DNA from: Bradyrhizobium sp. CCBAU 51627
GTDB taxonomy: Bacteria > Pseudomonadota > Alphaproteobacteria > Rhizobiales > Xanthobacteraceae
Reading direction: 5' to 3'
Length of the DNA: 64,000 nt
Assembly (NCBI RefSeq): GCF_028128765.1
Contig: NZ_LBJG01000084.1
Location: 1 to 64,000, forward strand
Position numbers and translations under genes: made by a program. The stretch's first letter is position 1; each line of letters begins with the position of its first letter. The notes beneath the pieces were generated by a model, which saw only the letters and a list, made by a program, of their open reading frames with translations, ran no database searches and had not been told where the DNA came from. Below are positions 15,773 to 25,026 of the stretch, in pieces.

Positions 15773-16501
15773 ATGCGCGCCCACCAGATCATGACCCGGT
15801 CGGTTATCTCGGTCACGCCCGACACCAGCATTGTCGAGGCCGCCAATATCATGCTGAAGCGTCACGTCAGCGGCCTCACCGTAGTCGACGATCGAGGCAA
15901 GCTGGTTGGCGTGGTCTCGGAAGGCGACTTCATCCGCCGCAGCGAGATCGGCACCGGGCGCAAGCGTGGCCGCTGGTTGAGATTCATCCTCGGACCCGGC
16001 ACGTCGGCCAGCGACTTCGTCCACGAGCACGGTCGCAAGATTTCCGAGGTGATGACCGCATCGCCCGTGACCATCACCGAGGACACCGCGCTCGCCGAAA
16101 TCGTCGACCTCATGGAACAGAATAACGTGAAGCGCTTGCCCGTCGTGCGCGGCGACAAGGTCGTGGGCATCGTGTCACGCGCCAACTTGTTGCAGGCAGT
16201 GGCGGGCCTCGCGCGCGAGGTACCCGACCCGACCGCCGACGATGATCACATCCGCAGCCGCATCATCGACGCCATGGAGAAGCACGACTGGTGCCCGTTT
16301 GGGCTGAACGTCATCGTGCGCGACGGCATCGTTCACCTCAGCGGCGTCATTACGGAAGAACGCTCACGTCAGGCTGCGGTCGTCGCAGCGGAGAATGTCG
16401 AGGGCGTGAAGAAGGTGCACGACCATCTATGCTGGGTCGACACCATGTCGGGCGTTTACCTGAACTCGCCCGAGGACGACGAGCTCGCCAAAGCGGGCTG
16501 A
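15773..16501 (+). CDS. CBS-pair protein with C-terminal BON domain
   Basis: A 242-residue cytoplasmic protein. Two CBS motifs (about 1-60 and 85-145; MTRSVISVTPDTSIVEAA and MTASPVTITEDTALAEIV) bind adenine nucleotides. A BON domain follows (about 160-225, with VIVRDGIVHLSGVITEERSR). CBS-BON proteins are thought to sense energy state. It has a dedicated FixK/FNR box upstream and shares that spacer with the PHA synthase gene. Confidence 0.88.
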   Translation: MRAHQIMTRSVISVTPDTSIVEAANIMLKRHVSGLTVVDDRGKLVGVVSEGDFIRRSEIGTGRKRGRWLRFILGPGTSASDFVHEHGRKISEVMTASPVTITEDTALAEIVDLMEQNNVKRLPVVRGDKVVGIVSRANLLQAVAGLAREVPDPTADDDHIRSRIIDAMEKHDWCPFGLNVIVRDGIVHLSGVITEERSRQAAVVAAENVEGVKKVHDHLCWVDTMSGVYLNSPEDDELAKAG

Positions 16502-16526
16502 AACGACGAGCTGAACGGCAAGCATA

Positions 16527-16991
16527 TCAACGAGGAATGACGGCCGTGGCTTCGATCTCGACGCGCGCCGCCTTCTCGACGAGACGGACGACCTGGACCA
16601 GCGCCATCGCGGGATAATGCGCGCCGAAGATGGCGCGGTAGATCTGGCCGAGTTCCTTCAGATTCGTCAGGTATTCGTCCATGTCGACGACGTACCAGGT
16701 CAGACGCACCAGGTGCTCGGGCCGCGCACCGCCCTCCGCCAAAATCTCGGCGATATTGCTCAGGGTCTGGCGCACTTGAGCGACAAAGCCGTCCGCGAGA
16801 CGCTCTCGGGCATCCCAGCCAATTACGCCCCCCGTGACGACAATGCGGCCCTCGGCGGCCATACCGTTGGCATAGCCCTTCGGCATCGGCCAGCCCAAAG
16901 GCTGGAGCACCTGCGCCCTGGGGCTGGCATCATCCTCGGTGGCGGCTGGCAGCACCGCAAGCTGGGGGCCTTTCGGCGTTGTCACGGACAA
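16527..16991 (-). CDS. RidA/YjgF/UK114 family imine/enamine deaminase
   Basis: A 154-residue RidA-fold protein ending in the hallmark ARVEIEATA motif, with the conserved Arg-containing strand VRLTWYVVDMDEY. RidA proteins hydrolyse reactive enamine or imine intermediates to ketones and ammonia. It lies 15 bases downstream of an aryl-CoA ligase gene on the same strand. In an anthranilate-CoA pathway the ring product keeps an enamine, so this protein could release the amino group as ammonia. That role is an inference from context. Confidence 0.87.
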   Translation of the reverse strand: MSVTTPKGPQLAVLPAATEDDASPRAQVLQPLGWPMPKGYANGMAAEGRIVVTGGVIGWDARERLADGFVAQVRQTLSNIAEILAEGGARPEHLVRLTWYVVDMDEYLTNLKELGQIYRAIFGAHYPAMALVQVVRLVEKAARVEIEATAVIPR

Positions 16992-17006
16992 TTCTCGATC
17001 CTCATC

Positions 17007-18698
17007 TCATTCCGCCGCGACGCCCGAGGACGCCGCAGCCGCCTGCGCCAATTGGCGCAAGGCAAAACGCTTCAATTTGCCGGTCTCGGTCTTCGGCAGC
17101 TGCGTCACGAACTCGATCGCGCGTGGATATTTGTACGGCGCGATCTCGCGTTTAACATGCTCCTGCAGCTCGGCTGCGAGCTTTGCGTCCGGCGTCACGC
17201 CGGGTGCGGCAATGACATAGGCCTTCACGATCATTCCGCGCGCCTCGTCCGGTGCACCGACGACGCCGCACTCGACGACGGATGGGTGCGTGAGCAGCGC
17301 CGCCTCGACGTCAGGGCCTGCAATATTGTAGCCGGCGGAAACGATCATGTCGTCGGAGCGCGACTGGTACCAGAAATAGCCGTCGCCATCCATCAGATAG
17401 GTGTCGCCGGTGATATTCCAGCCATTCTGGACGTATTTGCGCTGACGTTCGTCGGCGAGATAGCGGCAACCAGTCGGTCCGCGCACCGCGAGTTTCCCCA
17501 TCGTGCCCGTCGGCAAATCATTGCCGTCGTCATCGACGATTTTGGCCTCATAGCCCGGCACCGGCTTGCCCGTCGCGCCGGGACGAATTTCCTCCTCGGT
17601 CGCACTGATGAAGATGTGCAGCAGCTCCGTCGAGCCAATGCCGTCCATCAGCTTGACGCCAGTGGCTTTCAGCCAGGCGTCGAACGTCGGCTTGGGCAAC
17701 GTCTCACCCGCGGAGACGCACTTTCGCAGTGAAGAAATGTCGCGGCCAGCAAGCTTGCCGATCATCGCCCGGTACGCGGTCGGCGCCGTGAAGCAGACCG
17801 TAGTCTTGTATTGCTCGATTGCCGCCAGGATGTCGTCGGGCGTCGTCTTCTCGAGAACGACGAAAGAGGCGCCAATGTGCATCGGAAACAGCACGCCGCC
17901 AAATCCGAACGTGAAAGCAAGCGGCGCGGAGCCGACGAACCGGTCCTTCTGTTCGGCCCGCAGGATATTGCGCGCATACGCGTCACACACCGCCAGCATG
18001 TCCCGATGGAAATGCATGGTGCCCTTGGGATCGCCGGTCGTACCCGACGTAAAGGCAATCAGGCAGATGTCGTCGGACGCTGTATCGACCGCAGTGAACT
18101 CCGGGCTCGCATCCGCGATCAGCGCCTCGAGCGAGTCGGATGCGCCATTGCCCCAATAGACCACGCGCTTGAGGCCGGGCGCAGCCTGCTTCGATTTCTC
18201 CATCTCTTCGGAGAGCTTGCCGTCGCAGAGGGCGAGCGTTATCTCCGCCTTCTGGATCGGATAGGACAGCTCCTTGGCGCGCAGCAGCGGCATCGTCGCT
18301 ACACAAATGCCGCCGGCCTTGATCACGGCCAGATAAGTCGCAACCATCATCGGGTTGTTGGCCGAGCGCAGCAGCACGCGCCCCCCAGTCACAAGACCGA
18401 GCTTGCCGACCAGCACATTGGCGATGCGGTTCACCAGCGCCTGCAGTTCGCGATAGGTGTAGCTGACGGCGGGACTGATGACGCAGAGCGCGTCGCCGTG
18501 CCCCTGCTCAACCCAGCGGTCGAGAAAATAGCTGACGCAATTCAATCGCGGCGGATATTGCAACTCTGGCCGCGTGAAGATGAACTCCGGCCACAGCTCG
18601 GGCGGCGGCAGATACTGCCGCGCGAACGTGTCGACATGGGCGGTCGCAGCGTTTGCGTCATGCGAGCCCGAGACTTGAATCTTGGCGGCGTCGGCCAT
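17007..18698 (-). CDS. Aryl-CoA ligase, 2-aminobenzoate-CoA ligase-like
   Basis: A 563-residue AMP-forming ligase. It has the P-loop TSGTTGDPKG (about 210-219), the adenylate region DGIGSTE, the hinge YQSRSDDMI and the catalytic Lys in TGKLKR. The N-terminal text (ELWPEFIF, PPRLNCVSYFLDRW) resembles the benzoate/2-aminobenzoate-CoA ligase branch. It would activate the aromatic acid to its CoA thioester with ATP. The ATG at 18698 was chosen; the frame runs on to 18740. An AT-rich palindrome (18749-18762) lies just upstream and the MarR gene follows on the same strand. Salicylate is an alternative substrate. Confidence 0.82.
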   Translation of the reverse strand: MADAAKIQVSGSHDANAATAHVDTFARQYLPPPELWPEFIFTRPELQYPPRLNCVSYFLDRWVEQGHGDALCVISPAVSYTYRELQALVNRIANVLVGKLGLVTGGRVLLRSANNPMMVATYLAVIKAGGICVATMPLLRAKELSYPIQKAEITLALCDGKLSEEMEKSKQAAPGLKRVVYWGNGASDSLEALIADASPEFTAVDTASDDICLIAFTSGTTGDPKGTMHFHRDMLAVCDAYARNILRAEQKDRFVGSAPLAFTFGFGGVLFPMHIGASFVVLEKTTPDDILAAIEQYKTTVCFTAPTAYRAMIGKLAGRDISSLRKCVSAGETLPKPTFDAWLKATGVKLMDGIGSTELLHIFISATEEEIRPGATGKPVPGYEAKIVDDDGNDLPTGTMGKLAVRGPTGCRYLADERQRKYVQNGWNITGDTYLMDGDGYFWYQSRSDDMIVSAGYNIAGPDVEAALLTHPSVVECGVVGAPDEARGMIVKAYVIAAPGVTPDAKLAAELQEHVKREIAPYKYPRAIEFVTQLPKTETGKLKRFALRQLAQAAAASSGVAAE

Positions 18699-18748
18699 CG
18701 CACGCTCCTTTGCGCATGGAAAGCACCCGGCAGCACTCACTCAAAACA

Positions 18749-18762
18749 TTTTAGGCTTAAAA
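18749..18762. promoter_or_regulatory. Putative MarR operator, ligase promoter
   Basis: TTTTAGGCTTAAAA lies about 50 bases upstream of the ligase ATG. It shares the TTT-A-(A/G)-G-C-T-T-(A/C)-AAA pattern with sites at the other catabolic promoters here. Confidence 0.55.
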
Positions 18763-18840
18763 CAATTTCGTGCAATAGCGGATTTTGAGCAGTTCATGCA
18801 TTTTCCCGCGGCAAAGTGGGATTGGCGAGCGCCTTGGGGC

Positions 18841-19350
18841 TTACGGCCGGCGACGCGCGGCCGATTTCTGCGCCGAGGCCTTGGTCTTGGCCAGCAGCCG
18901 CATCAGTTCACGTACGTCCTTTGGCGTCAGATCGGCGAAGAGATCGGCGATCCAGGTCTCGTGTTCCGCAGCCATCCGGCGGAATTCGGCGCGACCGAGC
19001 TTTGTGAGGCGGATCACCTGGACCCGGCGGTCGGTCTCCGAGGTGCGGCGGTCGAGATGGCCGGATTCCACGAGACGCTCGACGAGGCCAGTGACATTGC
19101 CGTTGGACACCATCATGCGCTTGGAGACGTCCGACAGTGTCATGCCGTCGGGCGCCTTGTCGAGTTGCGCCATGAGATCGAAACGGGGCAGCGTGACATC
19201 GAAGCGCTGCCGCAAGCGGCCGCGGACCTCCCCCTCGATCAGCGTGGTGCAGGTCAGCAGCCGCAACCACAGCCGGAGCTCTTCGGCATGGTCCTCCGGC
19301 GTTTCGGCAGCTTTCGTCTCGGAATCGAGCATCTCGATGCAGTCACTCAC
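18841..19350 (-). CDS. MarR family transcriptional regulator
   Basis: A 169-residue winged-helix regulator. The DNA-binding helices are recognisable (MTLSDVSKRMMVSNGNVTGLVERLV, about residues 76-100), and the wing carries DRRVQVIRLTKLG. MarR proteins of aromatic-CoA clusters are usually repressors released by the CoA thioester. This gene lies at the centre of the cluster beside its ligase. The matching palindromes at 19383, 19452, 18749 and elsewhere are the best candidate binding sites, including its own promoter. The ligand is inferred, not seen. Confidence 0.88.
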   Translation of the reverse strand: MSDCIEMLDSETKAAETPEDHAEELRLWLRLLTCTTLIEGEVRGRLRQRFDVTLPRFDLMAQLDKAPDGMTLSDVSKRMMVSNGNVTGLVERLVESGHLDRRTSETDRRVQVIRLTKLGRAEFRRMAAEHETWIADLFADLTPKDVRELMRLLAKTKASAQKSAARRRP

Positions 19351-19382
19351 GGCATTGGCGCCGACACGGATTCCCCCAACAT

Positions 19383-19395
19383 TTTGAGCTTCAAA
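19383..19395. promoter_or_regulatory. Putative MarR operator 1 at marR/SBP divergent promoter
   Basis: TTTGAGCTTCAAA has perfect 5-base arms around GCT. It is 32 bases upstream of the MarR start, where binding would repress the regulator itself. Confidence 0.55.
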
Positions 19396-19451
19396 TAAAT
19401 CCGCTCCGGCCGCAAGCCCAAAGCTGCAACAATCGACCGCGCCGGAATTTC

Positions 19452-19464
19452 TTTAGGCTTCAAA
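19452..19464. promoter_or_regulatory. Putative MarR operator 2 at marR/SBP divergent promoter
   Basis: TTTAGGCTTCAAA is a second copy, 57 bases from operator 1 and about 150 bases before the binding-protein ATG. Two sites in one spacer suggest cooperative control of both directions. Confidence 0.55.
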
Positions 19465-19610
19465 TAATTTGGCGCGCGGCTTGCATGCGCCGCAGCCGGC
19501 AAGATGGTGACGTCCTAAGCTTGCTTGCCGCGGTAGCCATCATCGGCATAAGCTCGGATCGAAGTGCACGCGGCTTGCAGCGCAAGCCCGATATCACGGG
19601 GGGACAGATC

Positions 19611-20783
19611 ATGAAGACGCAACTGACTTTGGCTGCGGCCGCCTTGCTGCTCGGCACCGCGATGAGTTCTGCCTTCGCCCAGGAAAAGATCAAGCTCGGC
19701 GTGATCGTGACGCTATCGGGACCCGCCGCTGCGCTGGGCCAGCAGGTTCGCGACGGCTTTGCACTTGCGGTCAAAGATCTCGGCGGCAAGATGGGGGGCC
19801 GCGATGTCGAAGTGGTCGTCGTCGATGATGAGTTGAAGCCCGACGCGGCCGTGACCAAGGTCAAGGGCCTGCTCGAGCGCGACAAGGTCGACTTCGTTGT
19901 CGGGCCGATCTTCTCCAATATCCTGCAGGCGATCCACCGGCCGGTTACGGACTCCAAGACATTCTTGATCAGTCCCAACGCCGGCCCGTCGACCTTTGCC
20001 GGCAAGGACTGCAACCCGTTCTTCTATGTGACATCCTATCAAAACGACCAGGTACATGAGATCCTCGGGAAGGTGGCGCAGGATCGCGGCTACAAGCGCG
20101 TGTATGTGATGGTACCGAACTATCAGGCCGGCAAGGATTCGGTCGCGGGCTTCAAGCTGGACTACAAAGGCGAGATCGTCGAAGAGTCCTACATGCCGCT
20201 GAACACGCTGGATTTCCAGCCGGAGCTATCGAAGATTGCGGCCCAGAAGCCTGATGCGCTGTTCACGTTCATGCCGGGAGGGCTCGGCGTCAATCTCGTC
20301 AAGCAGTACAAGCAGGCAGGTCTCGCCGATAGCATTCCAGTGCTCTCTGCCTTCACAGTGGATGAATCGACTTTGCCGGCGCAGCAGGATGCAGCCGTCG
20401 GCATGTTTGGCGGCGCCAACTGGGCGCCCAATCTCGACAATCCCCAAAACAAGAAGTTCGTCGCCGCCTATGAGACCACGTATAACAGCGTGCCCGGCAC
20501 TTACGCTTTCCAGGCCCATGATGCTGCAATGCTGATCGACAGCGCAGTCAAGAGCGTAAAGGGTGATCTCTCCAACAAGGACGCCGTTGCGGCTGCGCTC
20601 AAGAAGGCGGACTTCACGTCGCTGCGCGGGTCGTTCAAGTTCAACACCAACGGCTATCCGATTCAGGATTTCTACCTGACCAAGGTCGCCAAACGCCCGG
20701 ACGGCAAGTTCCAGACCGAGATCGTTCAGAAGGTTTTTGAGAATTACGGCGACCGCTATGCCAAGGATTGCAAGGCGAACTAA
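19611..20783 (+). CDS. Periplasmic substrate-binding protein, branched-chain amino acid/aromatic type
   Basis: A 390-residue protein with a Sec signal peptide (MKTQLTLAAAALLLGTAMSS, cut near AFA-QE) and a type 1 periplasmic binding fold (IKLGVIVTLSGPAAALGQQ, VDFVVGPIFSNI). This LivJ-like class often binds aromatic acids in catabolic clusters. No permease or ATPase of the Liv type is nearby, so it must share a transporter encoded elsewhere. The ATG at 19611 follows ggggacagatc and starts the signal peptide. It is followed by a cupin gene. Confidence 0.87.
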   Translation: MKTQLTLAAAALLLGTAMSSAFAQEKIKLGVIVTLSGPAAALGQQVRDGFALAVKDLGGKMGGRDVEVVVVDDELKPDAAVTKVKGLLERDKVDFVVGPIFSNILQAIHRPVTDSKTFLISPNAGPSTFAGKDCNPFFYVTSYQNDQVHEILGKVAQDRGYKRVYVMVPNYQAGKDSVAGFKLDYKGEIVEESYMPLNTLDFQPELSKIAAQKPDALFTFMPGGLGVNLVKQYKQAGLADSIPVLSAFTVDESTLPAQQDAAVGMFGGANWAPNLDNPQNKKFVAAYETTYNSVPGTYAFQAHDAAMLIDSAVKSVKGDLSNKDAVAAALKKADFTSLRGSFKFNTNGYPIQDFYLTKVAKRPDGKFQTEIVQKVFENYGDRYAKDCKAN

Positions 20784-20813
20784 GGCTGCGCGTCGCGTTA
20801 AGGGAGGACTGCC

Positions 20814-21272
20814 ATGAAAAGCGAAATCACCGGCATCACACGGGCCAATGAGGGAATCCAGGGCATCTCCTGGAACATTCTCGGCCAGACCTATGTGCCC
20901 AAGAGCTGCGCCGAGAACAGCTTCTCCTGGCACGCCACCCTGCCACCGGGCACATTCGTGCCGCCGCACATCCATCCCGATCAGGATGAGTATCTCTACA
21001 TGCTGGAGGGCAAGCTCGACTTCATGCTCGGCAATTCAGAGGCGCAGGCGACCCCCGGCGATCTGATCCGGCTTGGCATGGGCGTGCCACACGGTATCTT
21101 CAACAAATCGGACCAGACGGCAAAAGTTCTGTTCTGGGTGTCACCGACCAAAAAACTGTTCGACCTGTTCTGGGGCCTTCACAACATGAAGGAGCAGAAG
21201 CCGGAGGACGTGGTGGCGATGGCCGCCGAGTTCAACATCCACTTCCTGCCGCCGCCGCCCGGCGCCAGCTAA
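20814..21272 (+). CDS. Cupin domain protein
   Basis: A 152-residue single cupin. Motif 1 is GTFVPPHIHPDQDEYLYMLEG (His, His, Glu metal ligands, with the second His from HPDQDE), and motif 2 lies around PGDLIRLGMGVPHGIFN. It may bind a metal and act as a small dioxygenase, isomerase or sensor. A ggaggactgcc ribosome site precedes the ATG. It follows the binding-protein gene and probably shares its transcript. Its stop overlaps the stop of the convergent flavin monooxygenase gene. Its pathway role is unknown. Confidence 0.8.
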   Translation: MKSEITGITRANEGIQGISWNILGQTYVPKSCAENSFSWHATLPPGTFVPPHIHPDQDEYLYMLEGKLDFMLGNSEAQATPGDLIRLGMGVPHGIFNKSDQTAKVLFWVSPTKKLFDLFWGLHNMKEQKPEDVVAMAAEFNIHFLPPPPGAS

Positions 21273-22519
21273 GCGCGCACCGCTGCGAGCCCCGGCACCG
21301 CAGCGAAGCCGGCTTTGGTGGCGTAACCGCGAACGATCGCCTCGCGCTGCGAATAGCTCAGCACATTGTCGACATTCTCGAAGCCGTCGGGCGCGAGCTG
21401 CTCGACGGCGTCGATGACGCCCTCTGGGCCGCCGCGTCGATTGGAGCGGACGATATCTGCGGTCATAGGCAGCCGCTTTTTCTCGTATTCCATGAGCGCC
21501 TGTCGCGGATGCTCGGCGCGAACCAGTGCGTCGGCGAGACAACGCGCGTCGAGGATTGCCTGCGAGGCGCCGTTGGATCCCACCGGATACATGGGATGCG
21601 CGGCATCGCCGAGCAGCGTGACGCGACCCGACGACCAATAGGGCAAGGGATCGCGGTCGCAGGTCGGATATTCGTAGAATTCGGGCGTCGCCGAGATCAG
21701 GCTCTTCACGTCGATGTAAGGCACGGAGAAGCGCGCGACGTGCGGCATCAGCTCCTCGCGTCGACCCGGGCGGGACCAGTCTTCTTTCCGCGGCGGCGGC
21801 GCATTGCCCTCGCCTACTTTCACCAGCACTGCCCAATTGGTGAGACGGCTCGCCGAGCTCGAACCCTCTGCGATCGGATAGATCACCACCTTGGCATTGA
21901 GGCCGCCCGCGACGATCATCGACTTGCCTGTGAGGAACAGCGGCCAGTCGCGCGCACCGCGCCACAGCATCAAACCGTTCCAGCACGGCGGTCCCTCGTT
22001 CGGGAACAGCGTGTCACGGACCCGCGAATGGATGCCGTCGGCCCCGATCAGGATGTCGCCTCGCGCGGTGTGGATGTGCGCGTCGGCGCGGTCGAAGAAA
22101 TAGGCGGTGACGCCACCCTCATCTTGCGTGAACGCACCGAGCCGGCAACCGGTGTGGATAGCCTCCGCCCCAAGCCGCTCCTCGACGGCGCGATGGATGA
22201 CGCCCTGAAGACGGCCGCGGTGGATCGAGAATTGCGGCACGTCGTGGCCGGCGTCGATGCCGCGGGCTTCGCGCCAGACCTCCTGGCCATGGCGGTTGAG
22301 GTAATAGAGCTGGTCGGTCCGGATCGCGACCTCATCGAGCTTCTGCAGGAGACCAAGGCTGGCAAGCTCGCGCATGGCGTGCGGAAGCGTGTTGATACCG
22401 ACACCGAGCTCTCTGATCGTGTCGGACTGCTCGAAAATTTCGCAGCTGATGCCGCGGGCCCGCAGCATCAAAGCCGTGGTGAGACCACCAATACCACCGC
22501 CGACGATAATCGCCTTCAT
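21269..22519 (-). CDS. FAD-dependent aromatic monooxygenase (salicylate/3-hydroxybenzoate hydroxylase-like)
   Basis: A 416-residue class A flavin monooxygenase. It has the dinucleotide motif GGGIGG (residues 7-12), the DG region (ILIGADGIHSRVRD) and GDAAHPMYPVGSNGASQAI for FAD binding. It would hydroxylate an aromatic ring with NAD(P)H and oxygen. It is downstream of the bifunctional monooxygenase gene on the same strand. The frame extends to 22744, but the true start is the ATG at 22519. Why the cluster needs a second hydroxylase is unclear; it may feed a hydroxylated aromatic into the CoA route. Confidence 0.85.
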   Translation of the reverse strand: MKAIIVGGGIGGLTTALMLRARGISCEIFEQSDTIRELGVGINTLPHAMRELASLGLLQKLDEVAIRTDQLYYLNRHGQEVWREARGIDAGHDVPQFSIHRGRLQGVIHRAVEERLGAEAIHTGCRLGAFTQDEGGVTAYFFDRADAHIHTARGDILIGADGIHSRVRDTLFPNEGPPCWNGLMLWRGARDWPLFLTGKSMIVAGGLNAKVVIYPIAEGSSSASRLTNWAVLVKVGEGNAPPPRKEDWSRPGRREELMPHVARFSVPYIDVKSLISATPEFYEYPTCDRDPLPYWSSGRVTLLGDAAHPMYPVGSNGASQAILDARCLADALVRAEHPRQALMEYEKKRLPMTADIVRSNRRGGPEGVIDAVEQLAPDGFENVDNVLSYSQREAIVRGYATKAGFAAVPGLAAVRA

Positions 22520-22574
22520 CGCCCTCAACTCCACTCGAATACGCCAGGCAATGGGGTTAACGTCGCACGGGCAG

Positions 22575-24926
22575 TCACTCCGCCGCAAGCGGCTTTGTCG
22601 CCTCGGCCTTGAGCTCGGCCCGGGTCTTGGGCTTAGCCTTAATTCGCAGCTCCTCGAGATCCTGCCGGTCGCGGATGCTATTGCGGAAAATCTGTTCCTG
22701 GCCGGGCAGATATTGCCGCGGGCAGAACGTGTTCTCCGCCCCATACCAGGCCGCCGCCTTCATGGTGAAGAAGGGGTCGACCAGATGCGGCCGCCCGAGC
22801 GCAACCAGGTCGGCCCGGCCGGCCGCCAAAATGGTGTTGGCCTGGTCCGCTGTTGTGATGTTGCCGACGCACATGGTCGCCACCCGCGCCTCGTTGCGGA
22901 CCTGATCGGAGAAGGGCGTCTGGAACATGCGGCCATAGACCGGCTGTGCATCGCGGACGGTCTGCCCGGTCGAGACGTCGACGAGATCGACGCCGGCCTC
23001 AGCGAAGGCTCGCGCGATGGCAACCGCATCGTCACCCGTGATGCCGCCATCTGCCCAGTCAGTCGCGGAAATACGCACCGACATCGGCTTGTGCTTCGGC
23101 CATACAGCCCGCAAGGCCTCGAAGACCTCGAGCGGGAAGCGCAGCCGGTTTTCGAACGAGCCGCCATATTCGTCTGTACGCGTGTTCGTCAGCGGCGAGA
23201 TGAAGCTCGCGAGCAGATAGCCGTGGGCGCAATGCAGTTCGAGCATATCGAAGCCGCAACGCTCGCCGCGCTCGGCCGCGGCGACGAACGAGTCTCGCAC
23301 TGCATTCATTCCGGCACGATCGAGCTCACGCGGCACCTGGCTATCGGAAAAGTAAGGCAGCGGCGAAGCCGAGACCACATCCCAGCCGCCTTCGTCCAGT
23401 GGGCGATCGATGCCGTCCCACATCAGCTTGGTCGCGCCTTTGCGGCCGGCATGCCCGAGTTGCAGGCAGATTTTCGCGGCGGAGTTGCCGTGAACGAAAT
23501 CCACGATACGTCGCCAAGCCGTCTCCTGCTCGTCATTCCACAATCCGGCGCAACCCGGCGTGATCCGGGCATCACGGCTGACGCAGGTCATCTCGGTGAA
23601 GATCAGGCCCGCACCGCCAATGGCGCGCGAGCCGTAATGCACCAGATGAAAGTCGGTCGGCACGCCTTCCTTCGCCGAGTACATGCACATCGGCGACATC
23701 ACGGCACGGTTGGCGATCTCCATCTTGCGCAAACGGATTGGCTGAAACAGCGGCACCGTCGTCTTTTCGGTGTCGACGTTGAAGCCGTTGCTCCGCACCT
23801 GCCGGGCGAACGACTTCTCGACCTCGCTCACAAAATCGGGCGCGCGGAGCTTCAGATTGTCATAAGTGATCGCTTTGGAGCGCGTCATCACGCCGAAGGC
23901 GAATTGCACGGGATCGAAATCCCAGAAGCGGTCGACGTGCTCGAACCAGACCAGCGAGACGTCCGCGGCGTGCTGGGTCTTCTCGACCTCCTCGCGGCGG
24001 CCATGCTCATAAACCTCGAGCGCGGCCTTGAGATCAGGCGCCGTCGCCATCGCCTCGGCCAGCGCGATCGCATCTTCCATCGCCAGCTTGGTCCCGGAAC
24101 CGATCGAGAAATGCGCGCTCGCCTTGGCGTCGCCGAGCAGGACCATGTTGTCCTTGACCCAGCGCTTGCTGCGGATCATCGGGAAGTTGCGCCACATCGA
24201 GCGGTTGGTGAGCAACTTGTGTCCATCAAGGAACCAACCAAAGATCTCAGCCATCCGTGCAGCGGATTGGGCTTCATTCAACCCGGTCAGCCCCGCCCGC
24301 TCAAATGTCGCCGGATCGGTCTCGAAGATCCAGGTCGAGAGCCCGGCTTCGTACTGATAGGCATGGGCGATGAAGGGTCCCCACTCCGTTTCCTGAAAGA
24401 TAAAGGTGAAGGCGTCGAGCGGCCTGGTCGAGCCCATCCACGCGAACTTGTTGGTGCGAACGTCGACCTCCGGCTGGAAGTCCTCGGCATATTTCTCGCG
24501 GAAACGGCTGTTGACGCCATCGGCGATCAGGATGAGATCGGCCTCGGCAAAGCGCAATTCGTCGTCGATATCCTCCTCGAAATGCAGGCTGACACCGAGC
24601 TCGCGCGCTCGCTCTTGCAGGATCAACAGCAGCTTTCGCCGCGAGCAGCCGCAAAAACCGTTGCCGCCGACCCGGTGCACCGTGCCGCGAAAATGGACAG
24701 CGATATCGTCCCAGTAAGCGAATTCCTGGGTGATGCGACGGTAGGTCGGCAGATCGTGCTTTTCGAAATTGTCGAGCGTGGCGTCCGAAAACACCACGCC
24801 GAAGCCGAACGTATCGTCGGCGCGGTTGCGCTCATAGACAGTGATGTCGGCGCTCGGGCGCTGCTTCTTCAGCAGGATCGCTGCGTAGAGACCCGCAGGT
24901 CCACCACCGATGATCGCGACTTTCAT
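22575..24926 (-). CDS. Bifunctional aryl-CoA monooxygenase/reductase (2-aminobenzoyl-CoA or salicylyl-CoA type)
   Basis: A 783-residue fusion. Residues 1-390 form a flavin monooxygenase (GGGPAG at 7-12, FGFGVVFSD, VLLGDAKASAHFSIGSG). Residues about 395-775 form an FMN old-yellow-enzyme-type oxidoreductase (FQPIRLRKMEIANRAVMSPM, LQLGHAGRKG, HCAHGYLLASF). The same two-domain arrangement is known in 2-aminobenzoyl-CoA monooxygenase/reductase of Azoarcus evansii and salicylyl-CoA 5-hydroxylase. It hydroxylates and, in the anthranilate case, partly reduces the ring of the CoA ester so that beta-oxidation-like steps can open it. An operator-like palindrome lies 36 bases upstream. The RidA gene favours an amino substrate. 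Confidence 0.88.
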   Translation of the reverse strand: MKVAIIGGGPAGLYAAILLKKQRPSADITVYERNRADDTFGFGVVFSDATLDNFEKHDLPTYRRITQEFAYWDDIAVHFRGTVHRVGGNGFCGCSRRKLLLILQERARELGVSLHFEEDIDDELRFAEADLILIADGVNSRFREKYAEDFQPEVDVRTNKFAWMGSTRPLDAFTFIFQETEWGPFIAHAYQYEAGLSTWIFETDPATFERAGLTGLNEAQSAARMAEIFGWFLDGHKLLTNRSMWRNFPMIRSKRWVKDNMVLLGDAKASAHFSIGSGTKLAMEDAIALAEAMATAPDLKAALEVYEHGRREEVEKTQHAADVSLVWFEHVDRFWDFDPVQFAFGVMTRSKAITYDNLKLRAPDFVSEVEKSFARQVRSNGFNVDTEKTTVPLFQPIRLRKMEIANRAVMSPMCMYSAKEGVPTDFHLVHYGSRAIGGAGLIFTEMTCVSRDARITPGCAGLWNDEQETAWRRIVDFVHGNSAAKICLQLGHAGRKGATKLMWDGIDRPLDEGGWDVVSASPLPYFSDSQVPRELDRAGMNAVRDSFVAAAERGERCGFDMLELHCAHGYLLASFISPLTNTRTDEYGGSFENRLRFPLEVFEALRAVWPKHKPMSVRISATDWADGGITGDDAVAIARAFAEAGVDLVDVSTGQTVRDAQPVYGRMFQTPFSDQVRNEARVATMCVGNITTADQANTILAAGRADLVALGRPHLVDPFFTMKAAAWYGAENTFCPRQYLPGQEQIFRNSIRDRQDLEELRIKAKPKTRAELKAEATKPLAAE

Positions 24927-24961
24927 GGGCGCCTCGCCAATTCACCCGGCCATGAAAACTA

Positions 24962-24974
24962 TTTTAAGCATAAA
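24962..24974. promoter_or_regulatory. Putative MarR operator, bifunctional monooxygenase promoter
   Basis: TTTTAAGCATAAA lies 36 bases before the monooxygenase ATG, in the same AT-rich palindrome family as the sites at the ligase and MarR promoters. Confidence 0.55.
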
Positions 24975-25026
24975 GTAATTTCTGGCAAGTCTCGTTTAGC
25001 GGTGGTGGGCGACCGGAATTTGCCGC

